Origin: an uncultured Pelagibacteraceae bacterium
Lineage (GTDB): Bacteria > Pseudomonadota > Alphaproteobacteria > Pelagibacterales > Pelagibacteraceae
NCBI GenBank assembly: GCA_902629285.1
Contig: CACOQN010000004.1
Location: forward strand, 1 to 64,000
Length of the DNA stretch: 64,000 nucleotides
Reading direction: 5' to 3'
Below, in pieces: positions 38,079 through 48,139 of this stretch; position 1 is the first letter of the stretch; each line of letters opens with the position of its first letter. The position numbers and the translations under genes were made by a program. Under the pieces are notes generated by a model. It worked only from the letters and a program-made list of their open reading frames with translations, was not told where the DNA came from and did not search any database.

Positions 38079-39521
38079 ATGTACGATAAATTTGGACAAT
38101 TCATTAATGGTAAATGGCAACTAGCAGAAAAAAAAGAAACGTATGACGTTATCAATCCTGCCACAGAGGAATTAATTGGAAAAGCATCAAAAGCATCTTC
38201 TTTAGATGTACAAAAAGCTTTGAAGTCAGCTCAAAAAGGTTTGGAAGTTTGGAAAAATACTGCACCATGGCAAAGAGCTTATACATTGAGAAAAATTGCA
38301 GATCTCATGAGAGAAAATAAAGATGTACTTGCAAAGTGGTTAACACTTGAGGTGGGTAAACCTCTAGCTGAAGGTGTAGGAGAAGTTGGTGGCGCTGCAG
38401 ATATTTTCGAATGGAATGCTGAGGAAACAAAAAGAATTTATGGTCAAACACAACAAAGCAGATTTCCAGATACTAGAGTTCATGTTTATTATCAGCCAGT
38501 AGGTGTAGTTGCTGCACTAGTTCCATGGAATTTCCCAATCGTTTTAGCTTCTAGAAAAATTTCTACTGCATTAGCAGCTGGTTGTTCTGTTATTTGTAAA
38601 CCAGATGTGATTACACCTGGTGCAGTGATGCAATTAGTTGATATTTGTAAAGAGGCAGGTGTTCCAGATGGTGTGGTAAATCTTTTATCAGGTGATCCAG
38701 CTGAAATTTCTAACGAGCTAATGGAGTCAGATATAGTTAAAAAAATTTCAATTACTGGTTCTACAAGAGTTGGTAAAATAATTTTAAAAAAAGCTGCAGA
38801 AAAAGTGCAAAGAGTAACAATGGAACTGAGTGGTCACTCTCCATTTATAGTATGTGAAGATGTAGATATTAATAAAGTTGCTGATATAGCTATATCAGCC
38901 AAATTTAGAAATAATGGACAAGTTTGTATTTCCCCTAACAGATTTTATATCCAAGAGAATAGAAAAAATGAATTTGTTGATGCTTTTATTGAGAGAGCAA
39001 AAAAATTAAAAATCGGTAATGGTATGGATAAGGGTGTTGAGTTAGGGCCTTTAACTACTGCAAAAAGATTAGAAGAAATAGAAAAGTTAGTTGATACTAC
39101 TAAAAAAGAAGGTGCCAAAGTATTAATGGGTGGAAAACGACCGTCTGGATTTAACAAAGGATACTATTATGAGCCAACGGTTTTTGATGACGTAAAAGAT
39201 AATTTCACAATTATGAGAGAAGAACCATTTGGCCCTCTAGTACCAATTTTAACTTTTAAAACTTTTGATGATGTAATCAAAAGAGCAAATGACAATGATT
39301 TAGGATTGTGTAGCTATTTATATACTAATTCGATGGAAAAAGCTCAGATAGGGTCTGAAAAATTAGAGACTGGTTGTGTTGCAGTAAACACTGGAGTAGT
39401 TGCAATTGCAGAGGCTCCATTTGGAGGAATTAAACAAACAGGTTATGGACGTGAAGGTGGTTCAGGTGCAATTAAAGATTACTTAAACGTTAAATATACC
39501 CACATGGGTCTTAAAATTTAA
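38079..39521 (+). CDS. NAD(P)-dependent aldehyde dehydrogenase
   Basis: PWNFPIVLASRK, MELSGHSPFIV, FRNNGQVCISPNRFY, APFGGIKQTGYGREGG. Confidence 0.94.
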   Translation: MYDKFGQFINGKWQLAEKKETYDVINPATEELIGKASKASSLDVQKALKSAQKGLEVWKNTAPWQRAYTLRKIADLMRENKDVLAKWLTLEVGKPLAEGVGEVGGAADIFEWNAEETKRIYGQTQQSRFPDTRVHVYYQPVGVVAALVPWNFPIVLASRKISTALAAGCSVICKPDVITPGAVMQLVDICKEAGVPDGVVNLLSGDPAEISNELMESDIVKKISITGSTRVGKIILKKAAEKVQRVTMELSGHSPFIVCEDVDINKVADIAISAKFRNNGQVCISPNRFYIQENRKNEFVDAFIERAKKLKIGNGMDKGVELGPLTTAKRLEEIEKLVDTTKKEGAKVLMGGKRPSGFNKGYYYEPTVFDDVKDNFTIMREEPFGPLVPILTFKTFDDVIKRANDNDLGLCSYLYTNSMEKAQIGSEKLETGCVAVNTGVVAIAEAPFGGIKQTGYGREGGSGAIKDYLNVKYTHMGLKI

Positions 39522-39523
39522 AT

Positions 39524-40315
39524 ATGAGAAAAAATAAGATTAAAGAAATGATGAAATCAGGAAAACCTGTTGTAAATGGTTGGCTTCAAATACCCAGTAC
39601 TGTTTCTGCAGAAGTTATGGCTCATCAAGGTTGGGACTCGCTTACAATTGATATGCAGCATGGTTTAGTTGATTACACAAATGCACTTCCAATGTTGCAA
39701 ACAATATCTACAACAAATGTTACACCTTTAGCTAGGGTAAACTGGAATGAACCAGGTCAAATAATGAAAATTCTTGATGCAGGTTGTTATGGAATTATAT
39801 GCCCAATGGTAAGTAATAAAGAAGATGCGGAAAGATTTGTTCAAGCTTGTATGTACCCTCCACTTGGTTATAGAAGTTTTGGTCCTGTTAGAGGATTAAT
39901 CTATGGTGGCTCAGATTATGCAAAACATGCGAATGATGAAATGCTAAAATTAGCTATGATCGAAACAGAAGAGTCTTTAGAAAAATTAGATGAGATTATG
40001 TCAACTCCCGGTGTTGATGGAATATATATTGGTCCAGCTGATTTGAGTTTAGCAATAGGTGAAGAACCTGGCTTTGATAAAGCAGAAAACACAAAGGCAT
40101 ATTCAGAAATATTAAGAATATTAGAACACGCAAAAAAGAATAATATTTTTGCTGGAATTCACAATGGTACGCCTGAGTATTCACAAAAAATGATAGATAA
40201 AGGTTTTAATTTTGTAACTATTGGAGCTGACCAAAGAGCACTAAGTGCTGGCGCTAAGGCAGTGGTAGAGAAAATGAAAGGTGCTTCCAAAAAAGAGGAT
40301 TCTAAAGCTTACTAG
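39524..40315 (+). CDS. HpcH/HpaI family aldolase
   Basis: WDSLTIDMQHGLVDY, LARVNWNEPGQIMKILDAGCYGIICPMV, DGIYIGPADLSLAIG. Confidence 0.92.
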   Translation: MRKNKIKEMMKSGKPVVNGWLQIPSTVSAEVMAHQGWDSLTIDMQHGLVDYTNALPMLQTISTTNVTPLARVNWNEPGQIMKILDAGCYGIICPMVSNKEDAERFVQACMYPPLGYRSFGPVRGLIYGGSDYAKHANDEMLKLAMIETEESLEKLDEIMSTPGVDGIYIGPADLSLAIGEEPGFDKAENTKAYSEILRILEHAKKNNIFAGIHNGTPEYSQKMIDKGFNFVTIGADQRALSAGAKAVVEKMKGASKKEDSKAY

Positions 40316-40316
40316 T

Positions 40317-41468
40317 CTAATTTTTAAACTGTGTCCATTTACTATTATTTTTACTGGATTCTAAAACTGTCTCGATAAACTTCATTCCTTCAACCCCATC
40401 ATAAATAGTTGGGTAACAGTCATTCAACTCATTATATTTTTCATTATTTATTTGAGCATTTAATCTTTTTGAAACATCAGTATAAATATTTGCAAATCCT
40501 TCTAAATATCCTTCGGGATGACCTGGAGGAATTCTTGTAACATTATTAGCTTCTTTATTTGCGCTCCCGCTACCTCGTGTTATTTTTTCAGTAGGTTTAC
40601 CAAATTTAGTGAAATACAAATAATTAGGGTCTTCTTGTTTCCACTCTAAACCTCCCTTTTCGCCATAAACTCTTATTTTAAGATTATTTTCATTACCTAC
40701 TGCAACTTGACTAGACCAAATTGAACCTTTTGCACCACCTTTAAATCTCAACATGATTTGAGCATTATCATCTAATTTTCTACCCTTCACAAAGGTATGA
40801 ATATCAGCTGATAATTCATCTAATTCTAATCCGGTAATAAACCTAATAAGATTAAATGCGTGAGTACCGATATCTCCTATACACCCTCCTCCTCCTGACC
40901 TTTTAGGATCAGTTCTCCACTCTGCTTGTTTTAAACCTTTATCCTCAGCTTTTGTGGTTAACCAATCTTGAGGGTATTCAGCCTGTATAACTCTTATGTC
41001 TCCAAGATCTCCCTCTTTAATAAGAGATCTTGCATGCCTCACCATTGGATAACCAGTGTAATTATGAGTTAAAGCAAAAATTATCTTTTTATTTTCGATA
41101 ATGTCTTTAAGAGAATTTGCTTCCTCACTGGAAAAAGCAAGAGGCTTATCACATATAATGTGAATACCTTTTTCAGCAAAAATTTTTGCTACTGGCACAT
41201 GAAGATGATTAGGAGTTACTATTGAAACAACATCTATACCATCGGAACGAACAGACTCCTTTTCGGCCATTACTTGAAAAGTTTCATATACTCGTTCATC
41301 TGATATTCCAAGTTTGCTACCAGTTTCTTTTGTATTTTTAAAATTAGATGAAAAGCATCCCGCTACTAATTCATAATGACCATCAAGTCTCAAAGCTATT
41401 CTATGAACACCTCCAATGAAAGCACCCTCTCCTCCACCTACCATTCCTACACGGATTTTTCTCTGCAC
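40317..41468 (-). CDS. Gfo/Idh/MocA family oxidoreductase
   Basis: VGMVGGGEGAFIGGVHRIA, GIHIICDKPLA, GGGGCIGDIGTHAFNL. Confidence 0.92.
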   Translation of the reverse strand: MQRKIRVGMVGGGEGAFIGGVHRIALRLDGHYELVAGCFSSNFKNTKETGSKLGISDERVYETFQVMAEKESVRSDGIDVVSIVTPNHLHVPVAKIFAEKGIHIICDKPLAFSSEEANSLKDIIENKKIIFALTHNYTGYPMVRHARSLIKEGDLGDIRVIQAEYPQDWLTTKAEDKGLKQAEWRTDPKRSGGGGCIGDIGTHAFNLIRFITGLELDELSADIHTFVKGRKLDDNAQIMLRFKGGAKGSIWSSQVAVGNENNLKIRVYGEKGGLEWKQEDPNYLYFTKFGKPTEKITRGSGSANKEANNVTRIPPGHPEGYLEGFANIYTDVSKRLNAQINNEKYNELNDCYPTIYDGVEGMKFIETVLESSKNNSKWTQFKN

Positions 41469-42523
41469 TAATTTATACCTAACATTTTTTTATTAGCTTC
41501 AATATCGGCGCCACTTCCTGCAAAATCATCAAATGCTTTTTCCGTAGTATTAATAATATGATTTTTGATAAACTCAGCTCCCTCTCTTGCTCCATCTTCA
41601 GGATGTTTCAAGCAGCACTCCCATTCTAGAACTGCCCAACCATCAAAACCATATGTTGTAAATTTTGAAAAAATTGATTTAAAATCTACTTGTCCATCAC
41701 CAAGAGATCTAAATCTACCAGCTCTTTTAATCCATGGTTGGAAACCACCATATACACCCTGTTTCCCAGTGGGGTTTAATTCAGCATCTTTGACATGAAA
41801 CATTTTTATTTTTTCATGATAGATATCAATATGAGCCAAATAATCTAAATTCTGTAAAACATAATGGCTAGGATCATAAAGCATATTGCACCTTTTGTGA
41901 TTGCCAACTTTTTCAAGAAACATTTCAAATGTAATTCCATCGTGAAGATCTTCACCTGGATGTATTTCATAACAGAGATCGACTCCATTTTGGTCAAATT
42001 GATCAAGTATTGGTTTCCACCTATTCGATAATTCATTAAATGCGTTTTCAATCAATCCCTCAGGTCTTTGTGGCCAAGGATAAACATAAGGCCAAGCTAA
42101 TGCTCCTGAAAAGGTGACATGCCTATCTATTCCAAGATTTTTTGAGGCCTTAGCTGCCATCATCAATTGGTTTACAGCCCATTCTTGTCTAGCTTTTGGA
42201 TTTCCTCTGACTTCAGGTGCTGCAAAACCATCAAAAGCTTTGTCATACGCTGGGTGAACGGCAACTAACTGTCCTTGTAGATGTGTTGATAGTTCTGTTA
42301 TTTCGAGATTATATTTTTTTGTTATACCTTTTATTTCATCACAATAATCTTTGCTCTCAGATGCTTTCTTAAGATCAATTAATCTAGCATCCCAACTTGG
42401 AATTTGTACGCCTTTGTAACCTAAAGAAGAAGCCCACTTACAAATTTTATCTAAAGAATTAAACGGCTCATCTTCACCTACAAATTGTGCTAGAAAAATT
42501 GCAGGACCTTTAATATTGTTCAT
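41468..42523 (-). CDS. Sugar phosphate isomerase/epimerase family (AP endonuclease 2-type TIM barrel)
   Basis: GYKGVQIPSWD, DLCYEIHPGEDLHDG, YDPSHYVLQ, HVKDAE, DGWAVLEWEC. Confidence 0.9.
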   Translation of the reverse strand: MNNIKGPAIFLAQFVGEDEPFNSLDKICKWASSLGYKGVQIPSWDARLIDLKKASESKDYCDEIKGITKKYNLEITELSTHLQGQLVAVHPAYDKAFDGFAAPEVRGNPKARQEWAVNQLMMAAKASKNLGIDRHVTFSGALAWPYVYPWPQRPEGLIENAFNELSNRWKPILDQFDQNGVDLCYEIHPGEDLHDGITFEMFLEKVGNHKRCNMLYDPSHYVLQNLDYLAHIDIYHEKIKMFHVKDAELNPTGKQGVYGGFQPWIKRAGRFRSLGDGQVDFKSIFSKFTTYGFDGWAVLEWECCLKHPEDGAREGAEFIKNHIINTTEKAFDDFAGSGADIEANKKMLGIN

Positions 42524-42640
42524 AATGTTCCCCTCCCCTAAAATTTATCAACAATTTATTTTCTACAAAAAAAATACTAGCAGGCACAACTCTTCTTGGA
42601 TAGACTATTCTTAAGAATAAATAAACTAAGAGGAGATATA

Positions 42641-43945
42641 ATGAAAAAAATAATGATTTTATTGTTTGTTTCTCTATTTTCTTTTTCTGTTAATTCAAAC
42701 GCTAAATCTATCACATTAGGTTGGGCCGCTTGGGACCCTGCTAATGCTTTGCAAGAGTTAACTAAAGAATTTACTGCAGAAACAGGAATAGAAGTAAACT
42801 TTGAGTTTGTACCGTGGCCAAATTTTGCTGACCGTATGTTAAATGAGCTTAACAACAAAGGTAAAACATTTGACCTTTTAATCGGAGACTCACAATGGAT
42901 TGGTGCTGGAGCTGTATATGGACATTACGTAAAGCTGAATGACTTCTTTAATAAAGAAGGAATTTCAATGAGTGATTTCTCACCCGCTACAGTTTATGCT
43001 TATTCTACTTGGCCTAAAGGAAGTGAAAACTATTATGCATTACCAGCTATGGGAGATGCGTTGGCTTGGGCATATAGAAAAGATTGGTTTGATAGACCAG
43101 AACTTAGATCTGAGTTTAAAAAGAAACATGGATATGATCTAGGAGTACCAGCAAACTGGAATCAATTACATGATATGTGTAAGTTCTTCCAAGGAAGAGA
43201 AATTGATGGTCAAAAAAGATATGGGGCTGCAATTAACACAGAACGTGGATCAGAAGGTATAACAATGGGTGTTACGGCTGCTATGTATGCGTGGGGTATG
43301 GAATATGAAAATCCTAACAAGCCATACGATATGGAAGGATATTTTAATTCTCCACAAGCTGTAGAAGCAGTTGAGTTTTACAGAAAATTGTATGAGGACT
43401 GCGCACCTCCAGGACACTCTGATGCTTACATGGTTGCAAACTTAGATGCTTACAAATCGGGACAAGTTGCATTCCAAATGAACTGGTATGCTTTCTGGCC
43501 TGGTGTTTCTAAAGAAGATAGCGGTGGAAGAGTAAGTGGTTTCTTTGCAAATCCAAAACAGAATGTTGCAGCTGCAACTTTAGGTGGACAAGGGATATCT
43601 GTTGTTAAATATTCTGACAAACAAGATCTTGCTCTTGAATACATTAAATGGTTTGCGAGACCAGATGTACAACAAAAATGGTGGGATCTAGGTGGATACT
43701 CGTGTCATAATGATGTTTTAAATTCGCCTTCATTTCCAACGTCTACTGTTTACGCGCAAGGGTTCTTAGACTCAATGGGAATTGTCAAAGATTTTTGGCA
43801 AGAACCAACTTTTGTTGAGTTGATGCTTCCTATGCAAGAAGCAATTCATGACTATGTTGTTAATGGTAAAGGAACTGCTAAAGAAGCTCTCGATAAAATT
43901 ATCGGAGAATGGGTTGAAGTATTCGAAGCAGACGGAAAACTTTAA
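42641..43945 (+). CDS. ABC sugar/polyol transporter substrate-binding protein (family 1)
   Basis: Signal peptide from ATG 42641 and family-1 SBP features (ITLGWAAWDPANALQELTKEFTAETGIEVNF). Confidence 0.93.
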   Translation: MKKIMILLFVSLFSFSVNSNAKSITLGWAAWDPANALQELTKEFTAETGIEVNFEFVPWPNFADRMLNELNNKGKTFDLLIGDSQWIGAGAVYGHYVKLNDFFNKEGISMSDFSPATVYAYSTWPKGSENYYALPAMGDALAWAYRKDWFDRPELRSEFKKKHGYDLGVPANWNQLHDMCKFFQGREIDGQKRYGAAINTERGSEGITMGVTAAMYAWGMEYENPNKPYDMEGYFNSPQAVEAVEFYRKLYEDCAPPGHSDAYMVANLDAYKSGQVAFQMNWYAFWPGVSKEDSGGRVSGFFANPKQNVAAATLGGQGISVVKYSDKQDLALEYIKWFARPDVQQKWWDLGGYSCHNDVLNSPSFPTSTVYAQGFLDSMGIVKDFWQEPTFVELMLPMQEAIHDYVVNGKGTAKEALDKIIGEWVEVFEADGKL

Positions 43946-43972
43946 CATTAATACTTTAAAAAAATTAAAATT

Positions 43973-43998
43973 GGGGGGGTACCACCTCCCCTTTTTTT
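43973..43998 (+). terminator. Intrinsic-terminator-like hairpin between the SBP and permease genes
   Basis: GGGGGGGT-ACC-ACCTCCCC followed by T7. Confidence 0.82.
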
Positions 43999-44010
43999 AT
44001 AAAAATTCAT

Positions 44011-44910
44011 ATGAGCGTAAAAAAAAAATTCAAAGGACTTTCTGATAAAGCTGTGGGTTGGCTTTTTATTGGGCCTACTGTACTTCTTCTATTAGCTATA
44101 AATATCTATCCATTGGTCTATGCGATCAAAATGTCTTTTACAAATTTTTACGCAAATAAAATTGGAAGAGAGCCCCAATTTATTGGTTTAAAAAACTACA
44201 TTAAAGTTCTCAATAAAGAAGCTATTTGGGAAAAAATGCAAGTCACTGCAAGCTTTATGTTTTGGACTTTGTTGCTACAAGCAATAATTGGTTTAGGTTT
44301 GGCTCTACTTCTAAACAGAAAATTTAAAGGAAATGAATTATTAACTACATTAATTGTTTTGCCAATGATGTTATCGCCTGCTGTTGTTGGAGTTTTTTGG
44401 ACTTATCTATACAACCCTCAAGTAGGTCTGTTTAATTATGTAGTCAATTTTTTCTATGATTTTGGAAGCTTTGATATGATTGGGTCGAGTATACTAGCAC
44501 CATGGTCAATCGTTATTGTTGATACTTGGATGTGGACACCTTTCACAATGTTGATTTGTTTAGCAGGTTTAAGATCTGTTCCAAACTATTTATATGAAGC
44601 AGCAGAAGTTGATAGAGCGAGTAAGTGGCAACAATTTATTTACATTACTTTACCCTCTGTTTTGCCGTTTTTATTATTAGCTCTACTATTTAGGGGCATT
44701 GAAAATTTTAAAATGTTTGACATGGTAGTTGAACTGACATCGGGTGGACCAGGTTCAGCAACTGAACTTGCCTCTATTAATTTAAAGAGGGAAGCATTTG
44801 AAAAATGGAAAACTGGATACAGTTCAGCATTCGCAGTTATTCTTTTTGTGACCATTTTTGGTTTTGGAAATGTTTATGTAAAAGTTATGAACAAGATAAA
44901 GGAGCGCTGA
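44011..44910 (+). CDS. ABC sugar transporter permease (MalF/UgpA type)
   Basis: EAAEVDRASKWQQFIYITLPSVLPF EAA loop; multiple TMs. Confidence 0.92.
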   Translation: MSVKKKFKGLSDKAVGWLFIGPTVLLLLAINIYPLVYAIKMSFTNFYANKIGREPQFIGLKNYIKVLNKEAIWEKMQVTASFMFWTLLLQAIIGLGLALLLNRKFKGNELLTTLIVLPMMLSPAVVGVFWTYLYNPQVGLFNYVVNFFYDFGSFDMIGSSILAPWSIVIVDTWMWTPFTMLICLAGLRSVPNYLYEAAEVDRASKWQQFIYITLPSVLPFLLLALLFRGIENFKMFDMVVELTSGGPGSATELASINLKREAFEKWKTGYSSAFAVILFVTIFGFGNVYVKVMNKIKER

Positions 44911-45854
44911 TGGATACCTCAAGATCATATTTAGAACCTTCATCCTTTTCAAAAAAAATTGCAGCTGCGATTATTATAATTTACACGGTTATAACTTTAA
45001 TACCCATATCTTGGATGGTCATGACAAGTTTTAAAAATGTAGACAGTGCAATTTCATACCCACCTGAGGTATTATTTGAGCCATCATTAGAAGGTTATGT
45101 TAATTTATTTACTAATAGATCAAGACAATCACCGGAATATCTTGACTCATTACCCCCACCAAAAAATTGGTATGAAGAGCTTGTTAGAAGTAGAGAGATG
45201 GTAATCACTGGACCATCAAAATTTTTAGGAAGATATTCAAACTCTATGATAATTGGCTTTGGTTCAACTTTTGCATCAGTATTTTTGGGTGCATTAGCTG
45301 CATATGCTTTTTCAAGATTTAGAGTTCCATTAAAAGATGATTTATTATTTTTTATTCTATCTACCAGAATGTTTCCACCAATAGCAGTAGCAGTTCCAAT
45401 ATTTATTATGTACAGAAAATTAGGGCTAGGAGATACTCATCTTGGAATGATCATATTGTATACAGTTGTAAATTTAAGTTTAGCAGTATGGTTGTTAAAA
45501 GGATTTATGGATGAAATTCCTAAAGAATACGAAGAGGCAGCAATGATTGACGGATATTCTAGACTTCAAGCTTTCTTTAAAGTTGTTCTACCACAAGCAA
45601 TGACAGGTATAGCTGCAACTGCAATATTTTGTATGATATTTTCATGGAATGAATATGCTTTTGCTGTTCTGCTAACACAGTTCAACGCTCAAACAGCCCC
45701 ACCTTTTATTCCAACAATCATTGGTGAGGGGGGGCTTGACTGGCCAGCAATCGGTGCAGGTACAACTTTATTTTTATTACCAGTAATGATTTTCACAATC
45801 ATTTTAAGAAAACATCTTTTAAGAGGTATTACCTTTGGAGCAGTGAGAAAATAA
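44910..45854 (+). CDS. ABC sugar transporter permease (MalG/UgpE type)
   Basis: EEAAMIDGYSRLQAFFKVVLPQAMTGI EAA loop. Start at 44910 (TGATGG overlap) preferred over 44805. Confidence 0.92.
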   Translation: MDTSRSYLEPSSFSKKIAAAIIIIYTVITLIPISWMVMTSFKNVDSAISYPPEVLFEPSLEGYVNLFTNRSRQSPEYLDSLPPPKNWYEELVRSREMVITGPSKFLGRYSNSMIIGFGSTFASVFLGALAAYAFSRFRVPLKDDLLFFILSTRMFPPIAVAVPIFIMYRKLGLGDTHLGMIILYTVVNLSLAVWLLKGFMDEIPKEYEEAAMIDGYSRLQAFFKVVLPQAMTGIAATAIFCMIFSWNEYAFAVLLTQFNAQTAPPFIPTIIGEGGLDWPAIGAGTTLFLLPVMIFTIILRKHLLRGITFGAVRK

Positions 45855-46045
45855 TGCAAGAAGAAAAGTCATTAATGAGAAAAATATTTAGACGAGTTTA
45901 TTGGGAAAACTTATCAACAATATTAATTTTAATTGGAGTTTTCATGTTACTACAACCATTTGCTATGTGGATGTTTACTTATTCATTTATTGTAATTTTA
46001 GTCGGAACCATAGGTTTCGTAATAACTAGCCATTTTCCAGATTAA
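45854..46045 (+). CDS. Small membrane protein (63 aa) within the ABC transporter operon
   Basis: Two hydrophobic segments; ATG overlaps the permease stop; 1 nt gap to the downstream ATPase gene. Confidence 0.75.
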   Translation: MQEEKSLMRKIFRRVYWENLSTILILIGVFMLLQPFAMWMFTYSFIVILVGTIGFVITSHFPD

Positions 46046-46046
46046 T

Positions 46047-47129
46047 ATGTCTCAAATTAAAATAACAAATTTGCAAAAATCATTTGGTGATTTTACTGCA
46101 GTAAAAAATTCTAATTTAACAATTAATGATAAGGAGTTCTTTGTTTTGCTTGGTCCTTCTGGTTGTGGAAAAACTACAACACTTAGAATGATAGCAGGAT
46201 TAGAATTACCTACATCCGGTGAAATATATTTAGGAGAAGAAGAAGTTGGGATGTTAAGAGCATCTGAAAGAGATATTGCTTTTGTTTTTCAATTATTTGC
46301 TCTTTACCCACATATGAATGTAAGGAACAACTTGTCATTTCCACTAAAAATGCAGGGCTATAAAAGAAGTGATATCAAGTTACGAGTTGAAGAAGCAGCT
46401 AAACTTTTAAGAATTGATCATATTTTAAATTCTAATATTTCCTCTCTTTCAGGTGGAGATAGACAACGGGTAGCTTTAGGTAGAGCGCTAGTTAGAAGAC
46501 CAAAAGCATTTTTAATGGATGAACCATTGGGCACTTTAGATGCTGAATTTAGAGAATTAATGTGTCTAGAATTAAAAAAACTTCATTTAGATATAGGAGC
46601 AACTACTGTTTATGTAACACATGATCAATTAGAGGCAATGTCTTTAGCTGATCGAATTGCAGTTATGGATGGTGGTGAAATTTTACAAGCTGATGAGCCT
46701 AATATTATTTACAATAAACCTAAAACAAAATTTGTAGCCTCATTTATAGGATCTCCAGGTATGAACTTTTTTGAGATTGATGAAGGAATTTCAAAAGATC
46801 AATCTTTCGTGAATATCGAGGGTACTAAATTTAATATTCCTAAACAACTTGAGGAATCAAAAGGAAATAAAAATTTCTTTGGTATACGTCCAGAAAACTT
46901 AACTCTTAGTAATAATGAGGGTCTTAAAGGTTCGGTTTATGGAGTGGAGTATTTAGGATCAAGAAAAATAATTACAATTAAAACAAGTTTAGGTGAAATT
47001 AAAGTTAAAACAGATATTTCAGTTAATATTAAATTGAAGGAAAATGTCCAGGTTAAACCTCTAAATAATAATATTATTATTTTTGATGGTGAAACAGATA
47101 AATCTTTGAACAGTGAGTTTATACAATAA
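46047..47129 (+). CDS. ABC transporter ATP-binding protein 1 (MalK/UgpC/GlpS-T-like)
   Basis: GPSGCGKTT, LSGGDRQRVALGRALV, AFLMDEPLGTLDA, C-terminal TOBE-like region. Confidence 0.93.
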   Translation: MSQIKITNLQKSFGDFTAVKNSNLTINDKEFFVLLGPSGCGKTTTLRMIAGLELPTSGEIYLGEEEVGMLRASERDIAFVFQLFALYPHMNVRNNLSFPLKMQGYKRSDIKLRVEEAAKLLRIDHILNSNISSLSGGDRQRVALGRALVRRPKAFLMDEPLGTLDAEFRELMCLELKKLHLDIGATTVYVTHDQLEAMSLADRIAVMDGGEILQADEPNIIYNKPKTKFVASFIGSPGMNFFEIDEGISKDQSFVNIEGTKFNIPKQLEESKGNKNFFGIRPENLTLSNNEGLKGSVYGVEYLGSRKIITIKTSLGEIKVKTDISVNIKLKENVQVKPLNNNIIIFDGETDKSLNSEFIQ

Positions 47130-48139
47130 TGGCAAAAGTAGAATTAAAAAAATTATTTAAAACTTATAATCAAAAAATTAAAGCTTTGGAGGACATAAAT
47201 CTTACAATTGAAGATGGTCAATTTTTTGTATTACTAGGTCCATCTGGTGCTGGAAAAACTACAACACTTAGATGTATAGCCGGTTTAGAAAAAATTGATT
47301 CTGGAGATGTATTATTTAATGATGAAAATATAACTCATGATCAACCTGCTTCAAGAGATGTGTCTTTTGTTTTTCAACAATATTCTCTTTATCCTCATTA
47401 CACTGTTTATGAAAATCTTGCTTTTCCTTTGAGGTCACCAATGAGAAAACTTCCTGGGGAAGAAATAAAAAATAAAGTAGAGAAAATTGCTGAAATGCTC
47501 AAAATTACAAATAAATTAAAAAATAAAGCGACTGAACTTTCTGGTGGAGAAATGCAAAGAGTAGCTATAGGTAGAGCTCTTGTTCGTGAACCAAATATTT
47601 ATTTGATGGATGAACCACTTTCTTCATTAGATGCTAAACTTAGAGAGACTCTTCGTGTTGAATTAAAAAATATACAATTAAATCTAAATGCAACTATTCT
47701 ATATGTTACACATGATCAAGCCGAAGCAACAACATTAGCTGATAAAATTGGTGTATTAAAAGAAGGTAAAATAGTTCAAATAGGAACTCCTGAGGACATT
47801 TATGAAAATCCAAATTCTATTTATGTATCTCAAAGATTAGGTTCACCAAAAATAAATATTTTGTCTGGTTCATTGTTTAAACTTGATAACAACATACCAA
47901 AAATTGGACTTAGACCAGAAAATATAGAGTTAGGTAATGGGCCATATGAAGGAAAGGTTATTTCTATAGAAAATTTAGGTTCAGAAACTGTTGTGGCTAT
48001 TAATTTTCAAGACAATGAAATATTAGCTTCAATTCAGGGTAGCTATAAATCTTCAGTTAATGAAAAAATTAATTTTGACATTAATAGAAATAAAGTTTTA
48101 AAATTTGATAACGGAGATCAAAGGATATATGAGCGTTAA
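47129..48139 (+). CDS. ABC transporter ATP-binding protein 2 (MalK/UgpC/GlpS-T-like)
   Basis: GPSGAGKTT, LSGGEMQRVAIGRALV, IYLMDEPLSSLDAKLRE. Confidence 0.93.
   Translation: MAKVELKKLFKTYNQKIKALEDINLTIEDGQFFVLLGPSGAGKTTTLRCIAGLEKIDSGDVLFNDENITHDQPASRDVSFVFQQYSLYPHYTVYENLAFPLRSPMRKLPGEEIKNKVEKIAEMLKITNKLKNKATELSGGEMQRVAIGRALVREPNIYLMDEPLSSLDAKLRETLRVELKNIQLNLNATILYVTHDQAEATTLADKIGVLKEGKIVQIGTPEDIYENPNSIYVSQRLGSPKINILSGSLFKLDNNIPKIGLRPENIELGNGPYEGKVISIENLGSETVVAINFQDNEILASIQGSYKSSVNEKINFDINRNKVLKFDNGDQRIYER

Noticed and set aside
42577-42858. 93-aa antisense ORF across the SBP start and divergent intergenic region
   Set aside because: Overlaps the SBP signal peptide region on the other strand, no domain, alternative start needed.
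44805-44909. N-terminal extension of the second CUT1 permease in the ORF track
   Set aside because: Extension overlaps the first permease out of frame; ATG at 44910 overlapping its stop is the natural start.
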